Below, in pieces: positions 16,210-24,841 of a stretch of DNA of 64,000 bases (positions are counted from its first letter, which is position 1; every line of letters starts with the position of its first letter). The stretch is from an uncultured Eubacteriales bacterium (GTDB taxonomy: Bacteria > Bacillota > Clostridia > Oscillospirales > Acutalibacteraceae), in the NCBI GenBank assembly GCA_934466515.1, contig CAKSLH010000002.1:186001-250000 (forward strand). Direction: 5' to 3'. The notes under the pieces are model-generated. The model had not been told where the DNA came from and searched no databases. It was given only the letters and a program-made list of their open reading frames with translations. The position numbers were made by a program, and so were the translations under genes.

Positions 16210-16794
16210 TCAGTTATAGCTTGCGTTTTTGCAAAGATTCGGAATATAATCGCTCCAATAATAAGCGTCCAGAGCGGAAATATCCGTTTCGCATGAGTTT
16301 AATATATCAGATATTTTGCTTTCTGTCAAATTGTCGGGCGCCTTTTTAAAAAAGCCTTCGATAATCTGTTTTTTATTTAAAGCACCGCATTTGTACTGTT
16401 CTGCCGCCTGAACGCCGGTAAGTCTCATTCCGCGGATTTCAATTCCGCCGATACCGTCAATAATTTCGGCAGCGGAATTTTCGCTTACATTTAAATATCT
16501 GTCGGCTTTTGTTTTGCTTTCGCCCTCTTTTAAAATAAGCCTTAAATTTTTAAAATCAAACTCGGCTAAGGTCTCGCTTCCGTCAAAAAAGCGGATAGAA
16601 ACCGTAATATTTTCGGGGATTTCCTTGCTGTAAGGAATTTTGCTTTGCTTTGTTTCGGCGGATCTGTAATTTGCTTCATCCGTTTTTTCACAGAGTTTTA
16701 TAAATCCAAATACAAACATTAAGAATACGCATGCACTTATTGCGGCTGAAAAAACAACCCTTAAAATATCCTTGGTTTTTTCTTTAAGTCTCAT
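16210..16794 (-). CDS. Hypothetical membrane-anchored protein
   Basis: A 194-residue protein with one N-terminal membrane segment (about residues 12-34) and an extracytoplasmic remainder. I do not recognise the domain. It has alternating beta-like segments such as ITVSIRFFDGSETLAEFDF and a helical C-terminal half with three cysteines. The SD GAGGTGAT precedes the ATG. It lies 14 bases upstream of the transglutaminase lipoprotein and 29 bases after the hydrolase gene, so the three are probably cotranscribed. Confidence 0.75.
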   Translation of the reverse strand: MRLKEKTKDILRVVFSAAISACVFLMFVFGFIKLCEKTDEANYRSAETKQSKIPYSKEIPENITVSIRFFDGSETLAEFDFKNLRLILKEGESKTKADRYLNVSENSAAEIIDGIGGIEIRGMRLTGVQAAEQYKCGALNKKQIIEGFFKKAPDNLTESKISDILNSCETDISALDAYYWSDYIPNLCKNASYN

Positions 16795-16823
16795 AATATC
16801 ACCTCAAAGGCTATTATGGGCTT

Positions 16824-17738
16824 TTATTTTTCTAAAAATTCAAGAATATCCTCAATCATTTCGTTTTTGCAGGTATCGTTGTGGATTTCATGCCTGCAGT
16901 TTTCATAAAGTTTTAAGGTAACGTCTCTTCCGCTTTTTAGCTTGTTGTAAACCTTTTTAACACCCTTTGAATAGTCTCCTACAGGGTCGCTGTCGCCTGA
17001 AACTATCAGCACGGGGATTGATTTATCAAGCTTTTTAAAGAATTTTCTGCTGTTTGCTATTCTGTTTAATTTAACAAGATCGTGCATTGCGCTTACAGTG
17101 AATTTAAAGGTGCAAAGCTCGTCTTGCGAATAAACTCCGATAACCTCAGGGTCTTTTGTAAGCCAGTTGTATTCCGAATTGCTCTCAAAGCGCTTGTTAA
17201 AGGTTCCGAAAGCGATTTTATCGACAGTTTTAGAGATGTATTTTTCACCCTTAAACAGCTTTAAAATATCCGTAATTAAAAGTCCCGCGGCGGAAAAGGG
17301 ATTAGGGCCTCCCGTTCCGCAGATTATCAGCTTATCGGGGTCGGTTACATAATTAACGGCAGTTCCTCTTACTATAAACGAGCCCATGCTGTGCCCCATT
17401 AAAATATAAGGTACCTTAGGATAATTTTTTCTTATTTTATCGGAGAATATTTTAACATCGCGCATAAGATAATCGTAGCCCTTTTTGTGCGCAATAAAGC
17501 CTAATTCATCCTTATCGTCAACGGTTTTGCCGTGGCCTAAGTTATCATATCCGCAGCAGACATAACCGTTTTTTGCAAATTCGGCAAAAAACGAATCGTA
17601 GCGGTTTATATGCTCGGTCATACCGTGGACAAGATGGAGTATGCCCTTGATTTCGCCTGAGGGAATAAAGATTTTGCCTCTTAAGGTGTGAATTCCGTCG
17701 CTTGATTTCACCTTTACCGATTTGGTTTCGAAATCCAT
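16824..17738 (-). CDS. Alpha/beta hydrolase (serine aminopeptidase S33 / lysophospholipase type)
   Basis: A 304-residue cytoplasmic alpha/beta hydrolase. It has the oxyanion-region HGMTEHINRY, GYDNLGHGKT, the nucleophile elbow MGHSMGSF (Ser at about 116), an acid residue in SGDSDPVGDYSKG and the catalytic His in YENCRHEIHND. This layout is that of monoacylglycerol lipase or lysophospholipase-like enzymes. No signal peptide is present. The substrate is unknown. It follows alr by 72 bases and precedes the small membrane protein gene. Confidence 0.9.
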   Translation of the reverse strand: MDFETKSVKVKSSDGIHTLRGKIFIPSGEIKGILHLVHGMTEHINRYDSFFAEFAKNGYVCCGYDNLGHGKTVDDKDELGFIAHKKGYDYLMRDVKIFSDKIRKNYPKVPYILMGHSMGSFIVRGTAVNYVTDPDKLIICGTGGPNPFSAAGLLITDILKLFKGEKYISKTVDKIAFGTFNKRFESNSEYNWLTKDPEVIGVYSQDELCTFKFTVSAMHDLVKLNRIANSRKFFKKLDKSIPVLIVSGDSDPVGDYSKGVKKVYNKLKSGRDVTLKLYENCRHEIHNDTCKNEMIEDILEFLEK

Positions 17739-17810
17739 AAAAAATCTCCTTTTTATTTTAGATTGAACCGCATTTTACCGTCTTAATTTTATATTGTCCT
17801 TTTTTAGAGA

Positions 17811-18935
17811 TTAAACAACCGTCCTTATAACCCTTTTTGAAATTCCGCAGAGAATTTCATAATTTATCGTTCCGACAAGCTCGGCTAACTCGTTTACCGA
17901 AAGCTCCTTACCGAAAAGGGTTACTTCTGTTCCGATATGTACATCTTCTATGTCGGAAACATCAACTAACATCTGATCCATGCAGATTCTTCCCGTAATT
18001 TTTGCCCTTTTTCCGTTAATAAGAACGCTTCCTTTGTTTGAGAGCTGTCTCGGATATCCGTCGGCATAGCCTATCGCAACGGTTGCAAGGCGCATTTTCC
18101 TGTCTGCCGTGAATGTCCTTCCGTAGCTTACGGTTTCGCCTTTACTTATTTCTTTAACCATTGAAACGGTGGATTTTAAAGTCATAACCGGAATAAAATC
18201 CCCGATGTTCTTAAGCTTGGGTTCGGGAGAAAGTCCGTAAAGAATAATTCCCGGTCTTACCATATCAAGCTTTTTATCAAAATCTCTGCATATTGCAGCG
18301 GAATTAGAGCAATGAACAACCTTGGGATTTAAGCCTTTTGACTTTAAAATACCGACTGCTTTTATAAATCTTACATATTGCTCATTTGTAAATCCGTCCT
18401 CCGAGTCGGGCGTGCGGTCGGAAACCGCGAAATGCGTGAATATCCCCTCGCAGTTAAAGCAGGGAAGAGTTGCGGCGGCGTAAGCATCGTCAAGCCCCGA
18501 AAGGGACTCATTCCTGCAATCAAAGCCTATTCTGCCCATTCCCGAATCAAGCTTTAAATGAATTTTAAGGGTCTTTCCTAAGCCGCAGGCGGCTTTAGAC
18601 AGCTCTTTAGCATAATCAAGCGAATAAACGCACTGAGAAATATCGTTTTCTATAAGCGCGTCGCAATGGTCTGTAGGGGTATAGCCTAAAATAAGAATAG
18701 GCTTTGTGATTTTGCAGCTTCTAAGCTCAACAGCCTCTTCTATATTTGAAACCGCGAATGCGTCAGCGCCAAGTGTTTCAAGCACGGGCGTGATTATTTT
18801 TGCTCCGTGGCCGTATGCGTCAGCCTTGACTACCGCCGCAATTTTTGTATTTCCTGCTTTTTTTCTGATAATATCAAAATTATTTTTAAGAGCATTCAGG
18901 TCTATTTCAGCCCAGGTCCGCCTTAAAAAATCCAT
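17811..18935 (-). CDS. alr: Alanine racemase
   Basis: A 374-residue PLP enzyme interconverting L- and D-alanine for peptidoglycan. The canonical residues are all in place: the PLP lysine in VVKADAYGHGA, LDSGMGRIGF, FTHFAVSD, HCSNSAAI, VRPGIILYGLSP, the catalytic Tyr in VSYGRTF, GYADGYPRQL and GRICMDQMLVDV. The SD AGAGGG lies before the ATG. It is the conventional racemase of this gene run; a second, divergent one lies at 23648-24814. Confidence 0.95.
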   Translation of the reverse strand: MDFLRRTWAEIDLNALKNNFDIIRKKAGNTKIAAVVKADAYGHGAKIITPVLETLGADAFAVSNIEEAVELRSCKITKPILILGYTPTDHCDALIENDISQCVYSLDYAKELSKAACGLGKTLKIHLKLDSGMGRIGFDCRNESLSGLDDAYAAATLPCFNCEGIFTHFAVSDRTPDSEDGFTNEQYVRFIKAVGILKSKGLNPKVVHCSNSAAICRDFDKKLDMVRPGIILYGLSPEPKLKNIGDFIPVMTLKSTVSMVKEISKGETVSYGRTFTADRKMRLATVAIGYADGYPRQLSNKGSVLINGKRAKITGRICMDQMLVDVSDIEDVHIGTEVTLFGKELSVNELAELVGTINYEILCGISKRVIRTVV

Positions 18936-18955
18936 TTGAATTTACCCTCTTTCGA

Positions 18956-20572
18956 TTATTTTATCAATTTAAGCTTTCTTAAAAGCTTTTCGGGAAGAAC
19001 TGTTTTAAGCTCTCTGAAATTTATAAGAATATAAACTCCTCCTATGATAATTCCCGAAGCAACTATAAAAAGCATACTTTTAACTCTTGAACCTCCGCTT
19101 ATTGCAAACCTGTTGAAAACGGTGCAAAGCAGAATAAGAACAGCGTAAGAAAACAGCGCTCTCGGCAGTGCCTTTAAGGTTTCGGTAAAGGTTATCGCCA
19201 TGTTCTTTTTAAGATAAAGAAGACTCATGGTGTTAGAAACCAAAAATCCGACCAGCGTTGCGGTTATTGCTCCGTAAAAAGCCTTTAGCCCTAAGAATTT
19301 GAACAGATACATAAAAGGAACATCTAAAACAAGGTTGATAACAAGTCCCGTTATAACGCTTTTATAAATTATATGCTTTTTGTTAAGGCTCTGCAGCAGA
19401 GAATTAAGCACCATATAGAGACAATCGAAAATAGTTACTATTATTGTAAATTTTATTATCGAAGAGCCGATTTTATTCTGTCCGTAAAAAACAGTCCAGA
19501 AGTTGTCCGCTTCAAGACTTATGAAAAGCGAAAGCGGAGCAATTATTAAAAGAATTATTTTAAGGCACTTATTGAAATTTGTGTTTACAAGCTCAAAATC
19601 CTTGCAGGTATAATCGTGAACAATATTCGGAATAAGACTTACGATAAGACCTGTTGAAACCGCTGTTATAATAGCGTTAAATTTTGTTCCCCAAGTTGTG
19701 AAAACACTGCTTATGAATTCGGTTTCCTTGCCCGTAAAGCCGATACGGGGAAGTGTGTGAAGCACTAAAATCATATCTGTGCTTGTATACAGCGTGTTTG
19801 CAAGATTTATTATGATGAACGGAATTGAGCAAAGGATAATATCCTTAATTATCGTTTTGTCAAGAGAAGTGTCGGAAGCTTTGATATTAAGGCTTAAATC
19901 CTCTTTGTTCCTGCGGACGGTTTTCGATAAATAAAGATATGCGGTAAATCCGCCGACTGCCGCCGCAAAAACAGAAATTCCTACGGCAAATCTTATCGGA
20001 AGCTTAAAAACGAAAACGAAGAGATAACTGCCTATTAAAATAACTATTATTCTTACAAGCTGTTCTATAACCTGACTTATTGAGGGCTGGCTTATATATT
20101 TATGACCCTGCAGGTATCCTCTTTTTATGCTTAAAAGCGGCACGATAAGCAGGGTAAACGCAATACAGCGGATAACGAACTTAACATCCTCAAAGGTGTT
20201 TCCGCCCTCGATATCGCCTATTATAAGCTTTGAAAGCGGACCTGCAAAGAAAAAGCAGATTAAAAATGAAATTATAGAGAAAGCCGCTATTATCCTTGTT
20301 GCCAGCCTGTACATTCTGACCTTTTTTTCGGTAAGCCCGAGTGCGTCATATTCGCTCGCAAGCTTGCAGATAGCAAAAGGAATTCCCACGCTTGAAATCG
20401 TAAGAAAAATATTATAAATGTTATAAGCGTAGCCGTAAAGTGCGCCGCCGTCGTCCCCGATAATCTTTTTAAAGGGGATAACATAGATAATGCCAAGTAT
20501 TTTGCTGATAAAAATACAAACGGTCGCAATAAAAGCGCCCTCTAGAAATGAGGATTTTTTCAGCTTACCCAT
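18956..20572 (-). CDS. MurJ/SpoVB-type lipid flippase
   Basis: A 538-residue polytopic membrane protein of the MOP superfamily, about 14 membrane segments. The N-terminal SKILGIIYVIPFKKIIGDDGGALYGYAY and SSVGIPFAICKLASEYDA match the YtgP/MurJ and SpoVB branch of Gram-positive bacteria. Members flip lipid II or other undecaprenyl-linked sugars across the membrane. The start overlaps the end of the asparagine-synthase gene by 13 bases, which suggests translational coupling. The overlap with an amidotransferase and a D-amino-acid-ligase-like gene favours lipid II as substrate. SpoVB (spore cortex) remains possible. Confidence 0.88.
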   Translation of the reverse strand: MGKLKKSSFLEGAFIATVCIFISKILGIIYVIPFKKIIGDDGGALYGYAYNIYNIFLTISSVGIPFAICKLASEYDALGLTEKKVRMYRLATRIIAAFSIISFLICFFFAGPLSKLIIGDIEGGNTFEDVKFVIRCIAFTLLIVPLLSIKRGYLQGHKYISQPSISQVIEQLVRIIVILIGSYLFVFVFKLPIRFAVGISVFAAAVGGFTAYLYLSKTVRRNKEDLSLNIKASDTSLDKTIIKDIILCSIPFIIINLANTLYTSTDMILVLHTLPRIGFTGKETEFISSVFTTWGTKFNAIITAVSTGLIVSLIPNIVHDYTCKDFELVNTNFNKCLKIILLIIAPLSLFISLEADNFWTVFYGQNKIGSSIIKFTIIVTIFDCLYMVLNSLLQSLNKKHIIYKSVITGLVINLVLDVPFMYLFKFLGLKAFYGAITATLVGFLVSNTMSLLYLKKNMAITFTETLKALPRALFSYAVLILLCTVFNRFAISGGSRVKSMLFIVASGIIIGGVYILINFRELKTVLPEKLLRKLKLIK

Positions 20573-22410
20573 TTACTGTTCTCCCCGAAATAAACATCGT
20601 ACCAAATAAGGAAGGTATAGATGTTGTAGATTTTTCTGCCGTTGTTTTTAACGCCGCTTTTATGCTCCTCTAACAGCTTTAATATTGCGTTTTTGTCAAA
20701 GAAAAGCGATGTTGCGTCTTTTTCAAACATTTCTTTTACACGGTTATAGTATTTATCTTCCTTAACCCATTTTGAAAAGGGAACGGGGAAGCCTAATTTT
20801 CTTCTCTTGCTCCATTCCTCAGGCATTTTTTCTTCTGCAACATCGCGGAATATTGCCTTTGTCTTTTTGCCCTTTATTAAATACTTTGTTGGAATTGCGG
20901 AAGCTACTTTCCAAACCTCCTTGTCAAGGAAAGGAACCCTGAGCTCAAGAGAGTTTGCCATTGTCATTTTATCCGCCTTTAAAAGGATATCCTGAGGCAG
21001 CCAGAAGTGCATATCGATATACATTTTCTGCAGGCAGTCGTCCTCGTTTTTAACCTTATCGTAAAAAGGCTTTAAAACCTCGGTTGTGGTGGAATTATCC
21101 CTTAAATCCTCGCACAAAATTTCGTTTGCCTCGTCCTCGTCCATTATCTGAGCGTGACCTAAGTACCTCTCGCAAAAAGGCTTTGCGTATTTTATAATAG
21201 TGTTTTTTCCGGGGAAGTGGGGGAGCTTTTTCGCGATTTTCGAAGCGGTGTTTTTAATTCCCGACGGGAGCGCCATATATGCCTTAACCCCTAAGGTTTC
21301 GGGATACTCGTTATATCCGCCGAACATTTCGTCAGACCCCTCGCCCGATAAAACAACCTTTACCTTTTCGCTTGCAAGCTTTGAAAGGAAAAGCAGAGGA
21401 ACAGCCGAAAGGTTAGCCTCGGGCTCGTCGGTATGGTACTGTACCTTGGGCAGTGCGTCAAAAAATTCGTCCTTAGAAATATATTTGCTGAAATTATGAA
21501 TTCCGCAGCTTTCCGAAAAATCATGAGCCATTTTTGTTTCGTCAAACCCGTTTACATCAAAGCCAACCGTAAAGGTTTTGTCGGGCTTTGCGACGCTTAC
21601 AACATAAGAGGAATCGACGCCGCCCGAAAGATATGACCCTACCTCAACATCGGCAGACAGCTTATGACAGCTTACGGAGTTTTCGAGAGCTTCTTTGATT
21701 TCCTTTTTATATTCCTCGTAGCCCTTGTCAACCTTGTTGTATTTTACCTCGAAATACTGCTTGATTTCTAAATTTCCGTCCTTATATTTAAAATAATGAC
21801 CGGGGTTAAGCTTATAGACATTTTTAAAAAATGTTTCTTCAAATACCGAATACTGGAATAAAAGGAACATTTTAAGAGCGCTTCTGTTTACTTCCTTTTC
21901 AAAATCGGGATGCGCAAGCATCGCCTTGATTTCGGAGGCAAACATAAAGCTGTCATTTTTTCTGTAATAATAAAACGGCTTTATACCAAACGGGTCTCTC
22001 GCACCGACAAGCTCCTTTGTCCTTAAATCGTAAATAACAAATGCGAACATTCCGCGGAGCTTGTTAAAAAGCTCGTCGCCGTATTCCTCATAACCGTGAA
22101 GAATAGCCTCGGTGTCGGCGTTGCTTGAAAAGATATGTCCCTTTTTTTCAAGCTCGCTTCTTAATTCCTTATGATTATAAATCTCGCCGTTAAAAACTAT
22201 TACCTTTGTTTTATCCTCGTTGAAAATAGGCTGATCTCCGCCCGCTAAGTCTACAATCGAGAGTCTCCTGAAGCCTAGTGCCACTGTATCGTCGGTAAAA
22301 TACCCGTCGCTGTCGGGTCCGCGGTGAATTATTCTGTCAGCCATATTTTCGGCGATTATTTTCTTTTCTTCCTTAGGTCTTAAATCGGTAAAGCCTATAA
22401 AACCGCACAT
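20560..22410 (-). CDS. asnB: Asparagine synthase (glutamine-hydrolysing) family amidotransferase
   Basis: A 616-residue class II glutamine amidotransferase. The start ATG at 22410 exposes Cys2 as the nucleophile (MCGFIGF). The glutaminase domain contains HRGPDSDG and VFNGEIYNH. The synthase domain has the PP-loop SYLSGGVDSSYV at about residue 258-269, and LSGEGSDEMFGGYNEYP. The family includes L-asparagine synthetases and enzymes that amidate peptidoglycan (AsnB of Bacillus on mDAP, LtsA, and AsnH on D-Asp). Position between an Asl-like ligase (two-base gap) and a flippase makes a wall role attractive. Sequence alone does not decide. Confidence 0.92.
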   Translation of the reverse strand: MCGFIGFTDLRPKEEKKIIAENMADRIIHRGPDSDGYFTDDTVALGFRRLSIVDLAGGDQPIFNEDKTKVIVFNGEIYNHKELRSELEKKGHIFSSNADTEAILHGYEEYGDELFNKLRGMFAFVIYDLRTKELVGARDPFGIKPFYYYRKNDSFMFASEIKAMLAHPDFEKEVNRSALKMFLLFQYSVFEETFFKNVYKLNPGHYFKYKDGNLEIKQYFEVKYNKVDKGYEEYKKEIKEALENSVSCHKLSADVEVGSYLSGGVDSSYVVSVAKPDKTFTVGFDVNGFDETKMAHDFSESCGIHNFSKYISKDEFFDALPKVQYHTDEPEANLSAVPLLFLSKLASEKVKVVLSGEGSDEMFGGYNEYPETLGVKAYMALPSGIKNTASKIAKKLPHFPGKNTIIKYAKPFCERYLGHAQIMDEDEANEILCEDLRDNSTTTEVLKPFYDKVKNEDDCLQKMYIDMHFWLPQDILLKADKMTMANSLELRVPFLDKEVWKVASAIPTKYLIKGKKTKAIFRDVAEEKMPEEWSKRRKLGFPVPFSKWVKEDKYYNRVKEMFEKDATSLFFDKNAILKLLEEHKSGVKNNGRKIYNIYTFLIWYDVYFGENSKWVS

Positions 22411-22412
22411 GT

Positions 22413-23633
22413 TCAATCAACCTTCCAGTATCCGTTTTTATACTCTTTAAAATATCTTAAAGCTTTTTTTGTAAGATAAAGCTTTCGCTTGAAATTTTTG
22501 TCCTCTTTAAAATACAGGGGATTTACATGCCCTTTTTTCCAAAGTGTAAGCGCTTTTTTTGCGTATTCCTTATTCTCAATGTACTTTTTAATAATGCCTT
22601 TCGGAACGAATGACAAAAGAATTTCTTCCTTTATAAGTCCATAGCTTTTAGGCTTGTTATCAATTAAATCCTCTTTTAAAATCTCAATCGGATTGCAGCC
22701 TAACGCGTCGATATAATAACTGCTTCTGCCTTGTCTTGCATTTATTTCAAGCACCTTGAATTTGCCGTCGCGCTTATCATACTTCAAATCGAATTCCGCA
22801 AAGCCCGTGTAACCGACTTCTTCAAGAAAGCTTTTTAATTCTCCGCATATCTGCTCAGTTCCTCCGAACTGATTGTAGCCGTTTATTAAAACCGCCGCGT
22901 TGCCGACCATATTTTTAGTATGCTCCTGAAGCCCTATTTGCGCAAAGGAAAGAAGCCTTAATTTTTTATCTGAGGAGCAGTAGGCTACAGCGTCGAAAAG
23001 ACAGCTGTCGTCACCCGGGATAAAATCCTGAATAATAAGCCTGTCCGAATATCCGCTGTTTTTTATAAGCGAAACGGTGCTTTCAAGCTCTTCTTTTGAA
23101 TTTATCTTATAAATCTTATTTTTCCCCGCAAAGGATAAATGATTGTACTCGATAACATTGCTCGGCTTTAAAATAACGGGATAGGTAAAGTCCTCGCTTA
23201 ACTTACCGTCCTTTGAGCAGTCGAAATATTCCGTTTTCGGAAGATTTAAAATGCTGTTTTCATAGGTCTTGTAAAAAGACTCTTTATACATAAAGGAATG
23301 TAAAAGCCCGATATCTGGATAATTGAAAACATAGCCTAATGAATTTAATTTTTCTCTGTTTTCGGAAATAAATTCCGCATAGGTCTCATTTGAGCTTATA
23401 AGGATTATTTTTTTGTCCGGAGCAGTCTTTTTATACTCGGTCAGCGCTTTTATAAACCCGCTTTGTGTCCATATACTTTCATCGTAAATAACTGTCAGAA
23501 TATCGGTATAGGTAGTATAGGGAAGAGGAGAATGACCGAGCAAAACAGCCCTTTTTCCGTATTTTTCATAATAGCACCGCGCCATATAATAGGCGTTTGC
23601 GTCGGTGCCGATAATAAGTATATCAAATTCCAT
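22413..23633 (-). CDS. ATP-grasp ligase resembling D-aspartate ligase (Asl)
   Basis: A 406-residue ATP-grasp enzyme. An N-terminal Rossmann-like domain starts FDILIIGTDANAYYMARCYYEKYGK. The ATP-grasp part has YPVILKPSNVIEY (about 151-163), IIQDFIPGDDS (200-210), NMVGNAAVLING, VGYTGFAEFDLKYD and the metal-binding EINARQGRSS (296-305). From memory these match the D-aspartate ligase Asl of Enterococcus faecium, which adds D-Asp to lysine 3 of the peptidoglycan precursor. It lies between a racemase (14-base gap) and an amidotransferase (two-base gap). The amino acid used here is not known. Cytoplasmic. Confidence 0.82.
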   Translation of the reverse strand: MEFDILIIGTDANAYYMARCYYEKYGKRAVLLGHSPLPYTTYTDILTVIYDESIWTQSGFIKALTEYKKTAPDKKIILISSNETYAEFISENREKLNSLGYVFNYPDIGLLHSFMYKESFYKTYENSILNLPKTEYFDCSKDGKLSEDFTYPVILKPSNVIEYNHLSFAGKNKIYKINSKEELESTVSLIKNSGYSDRLIIQDFIPGDDSCLFDAVAYCSSDKKLRLLSFAQIGLQEHTKNMVGNAAVLINGYNQFGGTEQICGELKSFLEEVGYTGFAEFDLKYDKRDGKFKVLEINARQGRSSYYIDALGCNPIEILKEDLIDNKPKSYGLIKEEILLSFVPKGIIKKYIENKEYAKKALTLWKKGHVNPLYFKEDKNFKRKLYLTKKALRYFKEYKNGYWKVD

Positions 23634-23647
23634 AGCCGACCTCTTTA

Positions 23648-24814
23648 TCAGATGTATAATTCTTCCTCGCCGTAAATTCTAGGCACTCTCGACGATACCG
23701 AGCATAAAAGCTTGTAGGAGCTGATACCGCTCTGCGCCGCCGCCGATTTTACCGAAACCTTATCGCCGAAAATCTCGGCTCTGTCTCCTGCTTTAACACT
23801 TTCGTCCGCCTTAACGCTTATCATATCCATGCAATGCTCGCCGATTATCTTATAATTCTTTCCGTTTATGTTAACGGTTTTAAGTCCGTCGGGTATACCG
23901 TCATAATAGCCTATCGCTAAGGTTGCGGCATAGCCGTCCTCTTCGAAAACATATTCGGCGCCGTAGCCTGCGAATTCACCCTTTTTAACCTGCTTTACGG
24001 CAATAACCTCGGTGTACAGCGACATAGCGGTTTTAACATCTAATTGGTTTTTAAATATAACATCGCTTATACCTGATTTTTTAACATAAAAATCTCTCTT
24101 GATTTTTCTAAGTCCCGTCGGCTCGTTAAGGCTCTGGGCAAATCCGTACATACAGATGCCGAGTCTCACTCCGTTTACAAACGGCTGTTTCCTGTGATGA
24201 ACCAATGTAAGCGAACGGTCAATGTGAATTATGGGGATTTCGTTTAAGTCAATCCCCGCAATATTTATTATGCCGTAAAAATTATCTATCTGTCGGTCAT
24301 AATAAGAATCGTTAAGCCCTGAGGTTGCAAGATGTGTAAAAATTCCTTCAAGCGTAATATTTTCGCTTTCCTTAATCGCTTTAAAGGCTTCTTTCAGCTC
24401 ATGAGGGTCCTTAAAGCCGAGACGGTTCATTCCGCTGTCGATTTTAAGGTGCACCTTTATGCTTTTGCTTTTTTCAGCCTTTAAAACAGCGTCTAAAGTA
24501 TTCAGGCTGTCAACAGTTAAGGTGATGTTATTGTCAAGCATGGCATTTATTGCCGAAAAATCCGCAGGCTCTAAGCATAAAACGGGTATCTCGCTGTTGA
24601 ATTCTCTTACCCTTAAAGCCTCGTCGGGCGTTGCTACGGCAAGGTAGTTTATTCCGCCCTCAATCAGTGCGTTGACGGTGTGAAAGCCGTGCCCGTAGGC
24701 ATTACCCTTTACAACACCGAAATAGTATTTATATCCGCCGTAATTCTGCTTTATATTTTTAATGTTGCTTTTAAGGGTTTCTTCATTTATTTCAGCATAG
24801 GTCTTTCGCAGCAT
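23648..24814 (-). CDS. Alanine-racemase-fold amino acid racemase, divergent
   Basis: A 388-residue fold-type III PLP racemase. The catalytic set is kept: PLP lysine in VVKGNAYGHG, LKIDSGMNRLGF, FTHLATSG, VRLGICMYGF and the second base Tyr in AGYGAEYV. Around these, usual residues differ: HIDRSLTL for H..NSA, GYYDGIPDGL for GYADGYPR, GEHCMDMISV for GRxCMDQ, plus an extra charged stretch at about residues 228-250. This fits a racemase for another amino acid, perhaps aspartate, given the Asl-like ligase downstream. The SD CGGAGGGA precedes the ATG. It follows ychF by 27 bases. Confidence 0.87.
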   Translation of the reverse strand: MLRKTYAEINEETLKSNIKNIKQNYGGYKYYFGVVKGNAYGHGFHTVNALIEGGINYLAVATPDEALRVREFNSEIPVLCLEPADFSAINAMLDNNITLTVDSLNTLDAVLKAEKSKSIKVHLKIDSGMNRLGFKDPHELKEAFKAIKESENITLEGIFTHLATSGLNDSYYDRQIDNFYGIINIAGIDLNEIPIIHIDRSLTLVHHRKQPFVNGVRLGICMYGFAQSLNEPTGLRKIKRDFYVKKSGISDVIFKNQLDVKTAMSLYTEVIAVKQVKKGEFAGYGAEYVFEEDGYAATLAIGYYDGIPDGLKTVNINGKNYKIIGEHCMDMISVKADESVKAGDRAEIFGDKVSVKSAAAQSGISSYKLLCSVSSRVPRIYGEEELYI

Positions 24815-24841
24815 AGCCTGTCCCTCCGAAAATTAAGAATA

